A DNA stretch of 64,000 bases, taken from the NCBI GenBank assembly GCA_018398815.1, contig CM031600.1, positions 52,897,257 through 52,961,256 on the forward strand. The letters run 5' to 3'. This DNA comes from Conus ventricosus. Taxonomy: Eukaryota; Mollusca; Gastropoda; Neogastropoda; Conidae. This document shows positions 21,389-33,088 of the stretch, in pieces. Made by a program: the position numbers and the translations under genes. Below the pieces are notes generated by a model. It searched no databases and was not told the DNA's origin. It worked only from the letters and a program-made list of their open reading frames with translations. Numbering within the stretch: position 1 is the first letter of the stretch; each line of letters begins with the position of its first letter.

Positions 21389-24060
21389 AAGTTCATGTAA
21401 CTTTTTTCCCCACTTACAACACCCTTTCTTGCATATGTAGGGTGTCTGGTGTTCAGACAATTAATTTCTTTCTTTCTTTCTTTTCCCTGCTATTTGTGTA
21501 TGCTTGTCTGTGGTCCTGGCTTGGTCAAAATGATTAGAATGGATTGCAGACCTCCATAACTTGCAGCAGTAAGTTTTGTTAGTCAATGGTAATTTTTGAT
21601 TCACTACATCATACGGCATGCAAACATTCTTCTGCATAAGCCATGGTCTTTTTTTTTCCATGTACCCACACAAAATTTCAAGTGACATGCGGCAAAGATG
21701 AGTTATAATGAAGTAACTTATCTAATCATGCTTGTCAAACAACATGCTAACAAGGAGGTGAAGAGGGGAAAAACGTTTGGTTTCTATCAGGATGGGGCTG
21801 TCAGTGGGTTCCCCTTTCAGGGGGTGCTGCATTGAACTGAAAGAGACATCCAGCTGGACAGGAAATTTGATGTCCCCAGGAGGTTATCCACACAGAACAT
21901 TTCAAATCTGTTTTCATTTCACACTTTATCATTTTCCCAGAAAAAAAATTGTTGTAAAGTCAAACCAGATAAAGGCTGAAGTACCTGCATCTGTTTGGCT
22001 TTTCTATTTATTTGTTCAGCACATAACATGTAATTTAATCATGAATCATTGTCAGTGTAAATAATGCTGAAGACATGTTTTGTGTAAGACTGTAGAGTTT
22101 GACATAACTTTTAGTGTTTGCTGCATTGGCATGAGTGTTGAGATGTTAGTAGTTGTTTAAATGTAAAACAGAGGATTCCACAAGCTGTGTATAGCATAGC
22201 AGTTCTTGCCCGACAGAGATGTTGCTGTTGAGTCTCTTTCTCTCCCCCTCTTTCTCTTCCCCTCTCTCACCCGCTGTCTCACTCTCATACACCTGTCTTC
22301 ACTGTACCTGTTCATGTAGGAGTGGTATACAAACATGTGGATGCCATAGTTCATGAAAATCTGATGAACGTAAATAAAAATGCAAATCAGTGATTCCGGT
22401 TGTTTTGTGACCACTGATGTTGGAGCGCTTGCTGTTCATGATTGTGCTCTTTTATGGAGTATGATTCTCCTGATCACACTCCCCACCCCACCCTCCTCTT
22501 TCCCTTCTTCTTCTGTTTCCTCTTCTCTCTCTTTCTGTGTGTGTGTCTGTCTGTCTGTGTGTTTAACATTCTGTGAGAGAGACTCTTTGTACGTATATGA
22601 AAATCTTTGTACATATATGAAAAATAAAATGAAATTAAGAGAAACTAAAGCAAAAAAGAACTCAAGAAAGAAAAGTTGGTTGCATCTGTTCATGTGTCTA
22701 TACAGTTCAGACGGCTGGGGCGGCATTTTTTTGCCCTTTTTAACCACTGTCAAGCAGTTGACAGGCACACACACAGAACATCCAACACATGGATCGTTTA
22801 ATTAAAGCAACGCATACCACCGGACTGACGTACATGATAATTGAAACTTGTTTTGTTTGTTTCATCGTAAATAAGAAAAACAAGAAAGACATAAGGCCTT
22901 TATTGGCCAGAAAATGAGTGGTCTTAGAGAAAAGGAGAGATCCATAAAGATACATGAACAGAATGTGAAGAAACTGGTGTTTTGCTTGCCGGCTACCTAC
23001 CCTCTCTATGCCTTCCCTCAGCTACTTCTGTACATCCTCTCTCTCTCTCTCTCTCTCACACGCACGCGCACACCACTTCTACTCATTCCCACCCGTCGCT
23101 TGTAACCTCCATTCCAGCACGTCGGTCACTTTTTACTTTTTTTTTTAAAGATTGCATTCAGTGAGTTGCGTTCATTGCCTTCTCACCATCCACATGACTC
23201 GACTGCCGTCATGCCGATGCATGTCAAACAAATACTTCGCTGCCCTTTCAGCTAGAAAACGTCCAGGTCAGGTGAGTTCTCTTATTAAACGTTCAAATAA
23301 TGGCTATGACAAATTAAGATCTTAGGGAAGAGAGAGGAAGAGGGAGACGATAAGTATGCTGATGAATTTGAAATCTTTAAATTGCCACCAATGTCGCGAG
23401 GCGTTGCTAATAAATCAGTCCCTGACCTGATCGGAGTCACCGCCATCTGATCTCACGTTACCGTAAGTTGCGGAAAGATCTTTGTTGCTTTTTTCTTTCT
23501 TTCTTTCTTTCTTTTATTTTTTTTTTTTAATATCCGTCACGCTCAGAGGCGTCTGTGGTCCACGTTACAGCGTTTACTTGAGGAGCTGACGGACTTAATT
23601 TCTAAATAAACCACTGTTGAGGACGGAGTTTTACGCTGGTCATGGAAACCAATATCCGCCTAGCAGCAAATGGGTTCATGATTCAGGTCAGGGAAGGATA
23701 AGGCGGCGGATGGAGAAAGATGGGCTCCGCCTTCCATCGTGCCGCACCCTGGACACAGTGAACCTCAAACCCCGTGAGGCTGTGGGATTTAAACGGCAGT
23801 AGTCCATTTTCCCCGTTTACTCTTCTGCTTGAAGTACGGGAAAGCAACTTTCTCTAAGTGCATAGCCACGGGTACTCCAAGCAGGGAGTAAATGTGGACA
23901 TCGTCACTTACGACCATCACCTTGGTAATGTTTCTGACATTGTAGTAAAAGACTGTCATTGTTCTGATAACATTGGAGAGGGAGAGGACGGGGTTGATCT
24001 AAATCTTTTGTTTCAAACGTAGTAATTGAACAGCATTCCGTCATCTCCAAAGGACGGGGA
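21389..24060. other. Unannotated intergenic DNA
   Basis: Contains TTTC runs near 21466 and 23499 and a CT/CA patch at 23037-23075. No gene or known element recognised. 23580-23800 is GC-richer than its surroundings but has no clear coding structure. Confidence 0.55.
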
Positions 24061-24073
24061 GGGAGGTGTGAGT

Positions 24074-24104
<31 letters not shown>

Positions 24105-24628
24105 GGGATGGGTGGCGAATGAGTGCATTGGGTAAGAGAACTAGAAGTGGCCGTAGTAGTTACGATTTATCCGGCCTCTCAAACCCCTCCGCCAATCCCC
24201 CCCCCCCCCCCCCCCCAACACCCCTACCCCCTTTTAATTTAAAACAGACTCTGTGTGTATGTGTGCACACGCGCGCGCGCGTGCATGCGCGCGTGCGTGT
24301 GTATATGTGTGTGTGCGCGTGCATGTATGCGTGCGTGCGTACATGTGTGTGTGTGTCCGAGGCCATAACCGGCTCTACATGCCCTTGCAACAGAAGGCCC
24401 TACTGTGTTCACATCCTGCAGACTTTCCATCGTCGCCCGAACTCAGTCCTGCTACATGGGAAGGAAGTTCCACCCTCTTCCACCCCACTACCCCTTCTGG
24501 CTGACAAAAATTGCACTTTCGCCATTGTGCCCTCCATCCCGACCAGAATGCCCCCGCCCTCCCCCGCTGTCTTCCCCACACTGGGAAGGCCAGGACCTTC
24601 AGCTCGGGACCCCCATCCCCACACACCA

Positions 24629-24663
<35 letters not shown>

Positions 24664-24970
24664 ACACTCTCACACACACACACACTACTCCACACACACA
24701 CACACACTCACACACACACACTTCTCCTTGGACCTCCATTCTCTTGTTTTCATGGAACTAATGTGGATGGGGGTGTTGGTGGGTCCAGGTTCTCGACCCC
24801 TCCTTGCTCTTAGATAATTTGGAGGAGGACTACCCCCTCCTCTGCGTAACAACTGGAAGAGGAGCTGCCTCACCACCCAAGCTTTCACCACTGAAATTTG
24901 ACGTGTATGCTTTGTTGTACTTTCATAACTAGGCGCGTCCCCCTCCCCCCCCCCCCCCCCCCCCCCCCAC
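24060..24970. repeat. Cluster of G, C, GT/GC and CA simple repeats
   Basis: GT then G run (24069-24108), C run (24198-24217), CA/GC/GT alternation (24251-24356), CA tract with short breaks (24625-24722) and a C run (24942-24968). Homopolymer lengths in such tracts are often unreliable. Open frames on both strands here are repeat translations. Confidence 0.9.
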
Positions 24971-25285
24971 CTTCCCCATCATTGTGGGAGGACCCTCACG
25001 GTCTCCCCTTGGGAAACTCCCTCCACTGATCCCTGGAACGTGCTGTGTAAAGTTGCCACAGAATTCTCGTTTGTCGCCAGTAGATACAAAGATCATAAAC
25101 CCCAGTTTGTCGATATTTTGGTTATTGTGTTTCACATGTCATTTTGACCTAATTGCCGAACAATGATGGGAAGAGTCAGTGAAAAGGGGCAAAGAACATT
25201 TTCTTTCGTCTCCAAACGTAATAGATAGTCGCCTCTTACTGTCCGTTGGTGAGTAAGTCGACCTGACAAAGTACTATGCATCGAC

Positions 25286-26141
25286 CAGCCGCCGTGGCGA
25301 AGTGGTTAGCGTCGCGGACTCCCGGCTGGGAGGTCGTGGTTCGAATCCCATCAGAGTCATGTGGGTTTTTTCTGCCCCGACCGGCTCCTACCCAGAGCTG
25401 AGTTTGCTGCGGACTCAGTTGGGAAGACTGGGACCACACAGTCGAGTTTCATCCACTTAATGGATGCGTTTCTGAGAGTGTTGCTCAAATTTCCTGACCA
25501 ACACTGCAGGTGCCTGTATCTCTCGGGCCTGGTTGACGCCGGGATATATTATGAAAGGAAGCGTAGAGTACAGCCCTGTCATGTAGTCTCAGACCGAAAT
25601 GGAAATCCGTAGCATCATCTTTAATCATCCTCATTCTCATCAATCAGCATTAAAAAAAAAAAAAGTCTCAATTCTGTGGCCCTTCATGCCCTGCTCTCAT
25701 GGTGACCTCAATTTCGATGTCCTCTCCACGTCTGTGGCCTTGGTTTGGTTTCGTCGGGCTCACCGGTATCGGCGAGTCCATGGGGGCTGTCGTTGGACGG
25801 ACGTGGTGGCGCCCTCCGGAGGGAGAGCTCACTCACGCCGGCTCCGCGACTAAGCAATTATTGTCGTCAGTAGGGGGCTTAGTAGGTGGTGTCCTGCGTA
25901 TGTTAGATCAGAACAGGCGCCACTGAACACTACCGAAGTGACTCGGCAGCAGTGCAGTGTCTCTTCCGGTGTGTTGCCTCTTGACGGCTTGACATTGACT
26001 GCTCCCTGTGGACTGCCGGTGCCGGGCTGCGGCGGGGCCGACCGGGCTGTGGCTGTGGCGGGGTGTCGGAATGAGCGGCGTGGGTGCACTGCCTCTGAGG
26101 TGGCGCAGAGGTTGGGACAGCAAAAAAAAAAAAAAAAAAAA
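25286..26141 (+). mobile_element. tRNA-derived SINE with long body and poly-A, copy 2
   Basis: The head carries a perfect box A (TGGCGAAGTGG, 25295-25305) and box B (GGTTCGAATCC, 25338-25348), 32 bases apart, as in a tRNA gene. A body of about 780 bp shared with 16707-17331 follows, and the element ends in 20 A residues at 26122-26141. It would have been transcribed by RNA polymerase III and copied by a partner LINE. At about 850 bp it is long for a SINE, and the body may come from a LINE 3' region or a second repeat. Confidence 0.85.
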
Positions 26142-26143
26142 CA

Positions 26144-26425
26144 CATCAAGTGTTTTGTCTCTGTACGGTGCTCTGTGTTTTACTCATCAAGTGTTTTGTC
26201 TCTGCACAGTGCTCTGTGTTTTACTCATCAAGTGTTTTGTCTTTGTACGGTGCTCTGTGTTTTACTCATCAAGTGTTTGTCTCTGCACAGTGCTCTGTGT
26301 TTTACTCATCAAGTGTTTTGTCTCTGCACAGTGCTCTGTGTTTTACTCATCAAGTGTTTTGTCTCTGTACGGTGCTCTGTGTTTTACTCATCAAGTGTTT
26401 TGTCTCTGCACAGTGCTCTGTGTCT
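26144..26425. repeat. 41-bp minisatellite, about 7 copies
   Basis: The unit contains CATCAAGTGTTTTGTCTCTG and GTGCTCTGTGTTTTACT. Copies differ mainly at one place, reading TACGGT or CACAGT; the order is T, C, T, C, C, T, C, so an 82-bp dimer is partly visible. The array begins two bases after the SINE poly-A tract. Confidence 0.95.
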
Positions 26426-26554
26426 GTGTCGGCCGTCCACTCTTGTAGAAGTTGATATTTCATTTCTCCCTCTAAACTGTTAATTCGCATTCTAAGTTTG
26501 TGTGTCTCGACTGATACATAGCCTTCAACCGTCCGTTATGAGCAAGTGGCCTTG

Positions 26555-27210
26555 GCTCACTTATTCTTCAGTCCCAATTCATACAACGGCATATACAGAG
26601 GGACATGTGGCACTGAGATGAAAGAGTTAGTTGCTTTGTCATAACCGTGAGAAGGTGTGGGAAGCTCAGGGTTGTCCATTCCATATGTTGTCTTCCTCTT
26701 TCTCCTGCCCACAATATTTGTGGCGCGGCACCTGCGTGACCACACCACATAGTCTCTCTTTTGTTGTGGCGAGAGTGGATCTTGGAAGGCTTTTTTCAGT
26801 TTCTACTCTGGTGTGGATAAAGTCATTGCTCTTGTACTCTGTTCATGAGATTTTGAAGATCTCGGGAAGCACTTGGTCTGGAATGCTTGAACTCTTTTGT
26901 CTGTCTCAAGTCTGCTGCCTAGATTCAGCTCTCTCATCTGTGCATGATTTTGTAGAGCTTGAGCTTGGTGGGGTAAATGTGTTGTTCCATACTCTTGTCA
27001 AAGTTGTCACTGCTGACACGGCAAGAGCGAGACTGATTATGACATCTGTTCGTGATTTGCCGCCTTTGGTGAGGGCAGATCCGAAACATTTGAAGGTCTC
27101 TACCTCTTCAGCTTTTGCTCACCATTCACGTGTGGTTGGTGTGTTGCTTGCGCTGTTCTACTGCTCTTCGGCAACGACTGTTATGACACTGTCGGTTGCC
27201 TGGTGACAGT
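26555..27210 (-). pseudogene. RTE/L1-type LINE reverse-transcriptase C-terminal fragment, decayed
   Basis: On the minus strand I read VETFKCFGSALTKGG, then RIRLALAV-like and LTRVWNNTF, later YKSNDFIHTRV and LATTKERLCGVV. These correspond in order to the thumb and post-RT region of RTE-type proteins (a VE-F-YLG motif, an R-RI--A motif, then an E-K-N-YVR motif, then a LAT-KRRKL-W-GHV motif). Stops interrupt it. No endonuclease or palm part was found nearby. Confidence 0.65.
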
Positions 27211-28235
27211 CACATTGGCTCCTCTCAGCTTATTTCTTCGGAGTGGTTGGATGACTGTCTTGCCGTGTACTGTCACAACGCTCGTTCAGCGCAAACTGAT
27301 ACACTTCACGTCGACAAGCCTATCGTTTAGTCTTCGGTGAAGTTCATCATTGGTGCCGTCTTAGCAGGCAGTTATTTCTTTGTGAAGTAGAGATTGGAGA
27401 TGATTCTGGTCCAAGTAAGTTGATGTGAAAAGAAAAAGAAGAAAAGAAAGGAGAAGGTTGAGGTTAAATAAAGGGTAAATTCCCTTAGCGTAGTGATTAA
27501 TGCTTTGACCATGATTGAGTATGAGCCCCTCTGGATAAAACAGCTCATACTTCCAACTGACCAACAGCGCCTCAGCAGAGAAGCTGGAAGGACTGAGTTC
27601 CGCATTTGAAAGATGCATACGGGGAAACTGAGGCGCTAGGCTCGCTGATGGTTTTGCTGATTGAAGGTAACCTACTGGCGAGGCGAGGCTGCAGATCAGT
27701 CAGTCTGTCAAGGATTCTGTAGAGCACTACAAGATGGCATCTAGTCCATCTGGTTTCCAAAATCTTCTGAAGACCAAGGACTCGAAAATGGTGACCGCTG
27801 ATGCTTTGACTCGCACTGCCGGAACATACTGTCTGAAAAGAGTGAGCCTTTTTATACCTGAGAGAACACTGGTAAGACTGTGTCTTAAACATGGTGTTTT
27901 CACTTGATGTCCACCGGTAAAAAGGCGGTCAGTAGCTGAAAAGGTTGAACTTTTCATAAGCACAGGCAAGCGTAGGTCTTTTGGAAACACTCATGTATTC
28001 CATTTGATGCAGAAGCAGAGTCTCACACATTTAGACATCTTCTTCTGTAGAGTTTGAAAATCCACGTAAGAATTAACACTTTCAAAACTTCTGAGCGGCA
28101 GAGATTTAAATTTTTTTTATAAAGTAAGTGATCATATCGTTATCACAGTCGAACTATGACTGAATAAACATTACAAGAACGTCACAGCGATGTTGCAACG
28201 CCGCGGAACTCAAACAGGCAATAACATCACTTACA
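27211..28235. other. Unannotated DNA, possibly repeat-derived
   Basis: 27480-27600 has a tRNA-like string (TTAGCGTAGTGATTAATGC) that could be a decayed SINE head, without a matching box B. The rest is unrecognised. Confidence 0.35.
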
Positions 28236-28315
28236 AACACACACACACGCACACATACACTCACACGCATGCACGGACGCACGCACACACACACAACCCC
28301 AAACACACACACACA

Positions 28316-28357
<42 letters not shown>
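28236..28357. repeat. CA microsatellite
   Basis: CA tract with short interruptions, followed by a G run at 28460-28478 and a further CA patch at 28745-28806. Confidence 0.95.
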
Positions 28358-28359
<2 letters not shown>

Positions 28360-29224
28360 ACAAAAGGAAGACCATATCAAGTAAAAAACACTGGGAAACA
28401 CTAACCGGCCGGCGGGTCTGGATCAGTGCGTATGAGGAAGGGGGAAGGGACCGTGAAGGAGGGGGGGGGGGGGGGGGGATCATGACGTATGGTCCTCCTC
28501 AAATTAGGTTATAGGGGAGGGGTGGGGCAATTTGACGTGCCAAAATGATATCCTTTCTGCCAGCCTGTTAGCAGCAAGGAAGGAGTAGAGTGGGGTGGGG
28601 AGGGGTGATGGGGTGGGTGGCGGATTGGGACCAGCATTCGGAACTCCGTCTCCTCCCTCACGCTAGTGTGGCCCGAATACTGATCAGTAGGCTGTGTCCA
28701 GATATAGGCTACACACGCTTGTGGCGTGCATACGTTTGCTTGCACACACCCCACACCACACCACACCACACCTCACAACACACACACACACACACTCACA
28801 CACACACCAGACTCACTGAATGAACTGCGCGATTAACTAAAGCTTGGCCCGAGCCTTCAGGTAAACGGCTGCTTTCCACTGGCAGACACGGAAGCCTAAT
28901 ACTGATAAACCGGGGACAGTAGGGATAAACCGAGATCCGCTGATTATGCTTAGTCTCTTTCGGGTCTTGGAACAGCTTGTCCGTGAAGTTCAAAAGTTTC
29001 AGACCAATCAATCTTTAGGCTAACGTCTATTGTCAACAAGGTATGACAGGGATTTTGCGCATGCATTCGGAAAAAATGGGCTTTTCGGCGTAAACGCTTA
29101 AACGTGCCTGAATTTCATTCTTCTTCCAATAGGCCTGCATCCTGATCTTTCATAATTCTTCCATCATAAATCCTTATCTTTATAGTTAGCACAGTTTTTG
29201 AAGGGAGGCCTATCTACGACCTCA

Positions 29225-29507
29225 GCAATTTCGGCTCACACTGATAGGCTCTAGCCTATTCTGTGAACACGGGAATTTCGGCTCACACTGATGGGCTCTA
29301 GCCTATTCTGTGAACACGGGAATTTCGGCTCACACTGATAGGCTCTAGCCTATTCTGTGAACACGGGAATTTCGGCTCACTGATAGGCTCTAGCCTATTC
29401 TGTGAACACGGGAATTTCGGCTCACACTGATAGGCTCTAGCCTATTCTGTGAACACGGGAATTTCGGCTCACACTGATAGGCTCTAGCCTATTCTGTGAA
29501 CACGGGA
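29225..29507. repeat. 47-bp minisatellite, 6 copies, with palindromic core
   Basis: The unit runs from AATTTCGGCTCACACTGATA through GGCTCTAGCCTATTCTGTG to AACACGGG. Copies are nearly identical; one lacks two bases. Each contains ATAGGCT-CT-AGCCTAT, a perfect 7-bp inverted repeat. Confidence 0.95.
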
Positions 29508-29639
29508 AGGCCCTGCGTCAGTGAAACTGAAATGAGGCAGGGAACAGTAAACAGTAAACAAACAAGTAGGATAACTCTTGCTCACACGATGAAACAAATA
29601 CACGCCCATAACCCCAAAGGAATGCTGCATACGAACGAC

Positions 29640-29785
29640 ACCTTCTGCGTACGCAGACTGATACTTCTGCGGATACTCCGTGTATAGAAAGGCAAGGAAT
29701 AATCCCATCTACCCAACAAAGGGAGTGGAGTTTTGTGTGTATGACCGTTTTTTATCCCGCCATTAAGGCAGCCATACTCCAGCAT
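29640..29785 (-). mobile_element. Dispersed repeat, copy 1 of 3
   Basis: In reverse complement it begins CCCCGATGCTGGAGTATGGC, continues with GGCGGGATAAAAAACGGTC and ACACACAAAACTCCACT, and ends CTGCGTACGCAGAA. The same order is at 58052-58175 and 59698-59815. This copy has an extra insertion of about 25 bases in the middle. It is probably a SINE-like or MITE-like family; the ends were not resolved. Confidence 0.75.
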
Positions 29786-29955
29786 CGGGGAAGGTGCATT
29801 CTATGTGTAACGTGTCATCCATACCAACGGCCAAACTGGCCTTCTCTTCCGAAAGTTGGTGATGGGATTTTACGTGTGTGCAAGTAACGATGTTATGCGT
29901 GCGTTCACACACGAAACCTCGGTTTATAGTCTCATTTGAAGGACTGTATGGGAAA

Positions 29956-30123
29956 CGCTTACGACACCGAATCGCCTAGCAGATATGACAGCACAGAGCA
30001 CACAGAACAAACAAGGAAATATACCCAAAAATGGTTGTGCCAAGCATGCATATAGGCTATACCTTGTACCGGACACATCTACACAGTAACAACTGGAGAA
30101 ATGAACAAATACAAATTAACACC
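29956..30123. repeat. Left arm of an inverted repeat flanking a LINE
   Basis: Its reverse complement matches 32801-33088 in several ordered blocks: GACACCGAATCGCC, GACAGCACAGA, GACACATCTACACAG and AAATGAACAAA. The right arm is longer because of about 120 extra bases with GAA-rich sequence. Confidence 0.75.
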
Positions 30124-32480
30124 GAGCATTTCATATTTAGGCCTACTTCGTTTCAATCAAATACTCAGTTTTTTGATACCACCAACGACCTAGGATTAGT
30201 GCAGTCAGTTGAAGCACCAACTCGTGGTAAGGCATTCCTGGATTTATTTTTTACCAATTGTCCAGGCGCTTTAGGCAATCAGGAATTAATTGCAGGCCTG
30301 GGTGATCATGACATAATTCTCTTAGAGAGCAACTTTCAACCCTTTCGAAGAAAACCCCTAAACGTACCATCAGACTCTGGAACCAAGCAGATTTACCAAA
30401 ATTGCGCAGGGATACTCATGATTTCAGTCGTCTTTGTTTGAGGTCCCATAGTGTTAAAGATAATGTCAGTGACCTTTGGAAGTGTATAAAAACTAACTTG
30501 GAATTTATTATGGATGACAACATACCTACTAAAATAACTTCAAGCAAGAACCACCAGCCATGGATTACTACAAAAACTAAACGTTTGTTGAGAAGGAAAC
30601 ATCGTTTCTTTAAGAAATTGAAACTACATCCTAATTCAGAAAGATTACTGGTTATGTATAAACATATTAAGAGAAGGTGTCAGAGAGAATGTAGGCTTGC
30701 TCACTCCAATTATGTTAATTCGATGATTTCAGAAGGTGATCATCAAAACAAGAAATTATGGTCTTACATAAGGAGTAAGAGACAGGACAACATTGGGATT
30801 CCAGACCTGAGAAACAACCAGAATAACCTAATACAGGACCCTGAAGGGAAAGCAAATTTACTAAACAAGCAGTTTTGTTCAGTTTTCTCAAATCCCAAAC
30901 CTTTAATTAACGTTAGACTAAAGGATGATGATAAACTCCCCGAAATGCAAAACATCAAAGTAAACAAAGCAGGAGTATTTAAGTTACTGACCAACATCAA
31001 TGAAAACAAAGCTACTGGTCCCGATGGCGTTCCTGGCAAGCTCTTAAAATTATGTGCCAATGAATTGAGTGAGATATACCAACTACTTTACCAAGCTTCA
31101 CTGGACCAGGGAGTAATACCTGATGAGTGGCGAGATGCGAGCATTGTTCCCTTATTCAAAAAGGGTGACAAAACAAAAGCAGAGAACTATAGACCTGTAT
31201 CTCTTACATCCATATCAGCAAAACTACTTGAACACATAATATATAGTAGCATAATGGACCATCTTGACAAATATGACTTCTTAAATAACGCCCAGCATGG
31301 TTTTAGACAGCGAAGGAGTTGTGAGACTCAACTTATAACAACTCTCAATGATTTAATAACTGTCTTAACAACAGACAGCAAATAGATGCAATTTTATTAG
31401 ACTTTTCTAAAGCCTTTGATAAGGTTGACCATGAGGGCCTGCTGCTTAAATTAGAACACATCGGCATTGGCGGTTCTTTGCTAAAATGGGCTAGATCATT
31501 CCTCGTTGGGAAAACGCAGAAAGTTGTTTTTGGAAGGGTCGTCATCCCATTGTAAACCAGTCTTGTCAGGTGTACCACAGGGAACTGTTCTGGGGCCCCT
31601 TGTTTTTCTTAATTTATATAAATGACATAAGTAGAAATCTCTCTCCTGGAACTACTATAAGGCTTTTTGCAGATGACAGCTTAGTATATAGAACAATCAG
31701 AAGCAAGAATGATACACGCATTCTACAAGAAGATCTAAACGCTTTACAAGAGTGGGAAAGAACTTGGAAAATGGAATTTCATCCCAAAAGTGCCAAGTGT
31801 TGCGTATATGTAACAAACGCTCACCAATTAGATCAGATTATTCTATCCATAATACTATTCTTAAAGAAACTAATGCTGCAAAATATTTAGGCGTGATTAT
31901 AGATAGTCGTCTCAAATGGAAAGAACACTACAATTTAGTATGTAAGAAAGCAAATAACATCTTAGCTTTCTTATACAGGAATATCAATGACTGCCCCCAA
32001 AAGGTTAAAGACGACTGCTACAAAAACACTGGTTAGACCAGTACTGGAATATGGTTGCTCAGTTTGGGATCCTTACCATCTAAAGGACATTGATAACCTC
32101 GAAAAGATTCAGAAGAGAGCAGCACGGTTCGTAACAGGGAACCACATCAGAGAAAAGGGGAATACTAGGAAGAACATGAGGAAATTAGAATGGAAACCCT
32201 TAGAAGAGAGAAGAGCTTTTATCAAACTTAACATCTTCTTCAAAGGCAGAGCTAAGTAATTGATATTCCAATGGAACAACTAGTATTGAATAAAAGTAGC
32301 ACCAGGAGTGGCGGTCAATGTTATACCATACCTGCATCAAATATTGACAGCCACTTACATTCATTTTATCCTAGTTCTGTACGGCTGTGGAACTCACTGC
32401 GGGTGCCATCAAGATTGCCACAAATGCAATCTCATTTAAAAAACAAATTGGTACGACAGTTTTTGAGATCTGCATATTGA
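30124..32480 (+). pseudogene. CR1/Jockey-group LINE, endonuclease end and reverse transcriptase, frameshifted
   Basis: 30124-30400 encodes the end of an AP-type endonuclease (SVEAPTRGKAFLDLFFTN, then GLGDHDIIL with the catalytic HD). A frame shift leads to 30402-31385, which reads through the pre-RT region (HQPWITTKTKRLLRRKHRFF) into the RT fingers (NENKATGPDGVPGKLLK, ENYRPVSLTSISAKLLEHII, NAQHGFRQRRSCETQL). After another shift come LLDFSKAFDKVDH near 31400, SGVPQGTVLGP near 31565 and RLFADDSLVY near 31665 (catalytic ADD), then KYLGVIIDSRLKWKEH and the thumb region to 32480. At least four frameshifts make it inactive. It lacks the N-terminal half of the endonuclease. Confidence 0.88.
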
Positions 32481-32800
32481 CGATTTTCTATTTTAACTTC
32501 CCCAGATATTTTACTGTTACCTGGCCTGAATTTGGCCATTGCTTTTAACTTCTTGAATATCGAGTGCGACCCCATGTTGCCAAATTTGCTCCAGGGGCCA
32601 ACAGTCTGAGTCGCACTATTTTATGTTATTTTATTTTACTTTTTAACATGCGCGCTGGTGACCTACTCGTTTTTGAGTGAACCAGTATTTTAGGAAGAAG
32701 AAGAAGAAGAAGAAATCGAGATTACCAATTATTTGTTTCTGTTCGTCCATGTATTTGTCGACTGTATTCAAGATCGAAAAGGCTGTGCCAGTCTTGAATA

Positions 32801-33088
32801 GGTGTTAATTTGTGTTTGTTCATTTCTCAGGTGGTTGTTGCTGTGTAGATGTGTCCCGGTACAGGGTATAATTACAGGCAAGCTTTAAACATCCTTTTCG
32901 GGGGATGTTTCTTTGTTCCGTGTGTTCTGTGCTGTCGTAGGCCCTATCTGTCGTATCAGTTGGAGTTGCGAAAATGTTTCCAAATCCTCACAACAGCGCA
33001 ATCTCCCCAAACCACGACAAAATCATAAGTAAAATGATTGTCGTATGAAGGAAGAAGAAGAAGGAGGAGGCGATTCGGTGTCGTACGT
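32801..33088. repeat. Right arm of an inverted repeat flanking a LINE
   Basis: Inverted partner of 29956-30123. It carries an insert of about 120 bases relative to the left arm, including GAAGAAGAAGAAG near 33051. A second AAG run lies just outside the arm at 32693-32714. Confidence 0.75.

Noticed and set aside
23617..23802. Small GC-richer frame of 61 codons
   Set aside because: No domain, no splice context and no conserved pattern could be seen.
24026..24817. 263-residue open frame
   Set aside because: It is a translation of GT, CA, C and G simple repeats with proline and histidine runs.
25286..25360. Functional tRNA gene
   Set aside because: Boxes A and B are good, but the sequence continues into a repeated body with poly-A and exists in a second diverged copy, so it is a SINE head.
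26631..27206. 191-residue plus-strand frame
   Set aside because: It is the shadow of a minus-strand LINE reverse-transcriptase remnant.
27480..27600. Third tRNA-SINE head
   Set aside because: A box-A-like string is present but no box B at the right distance.
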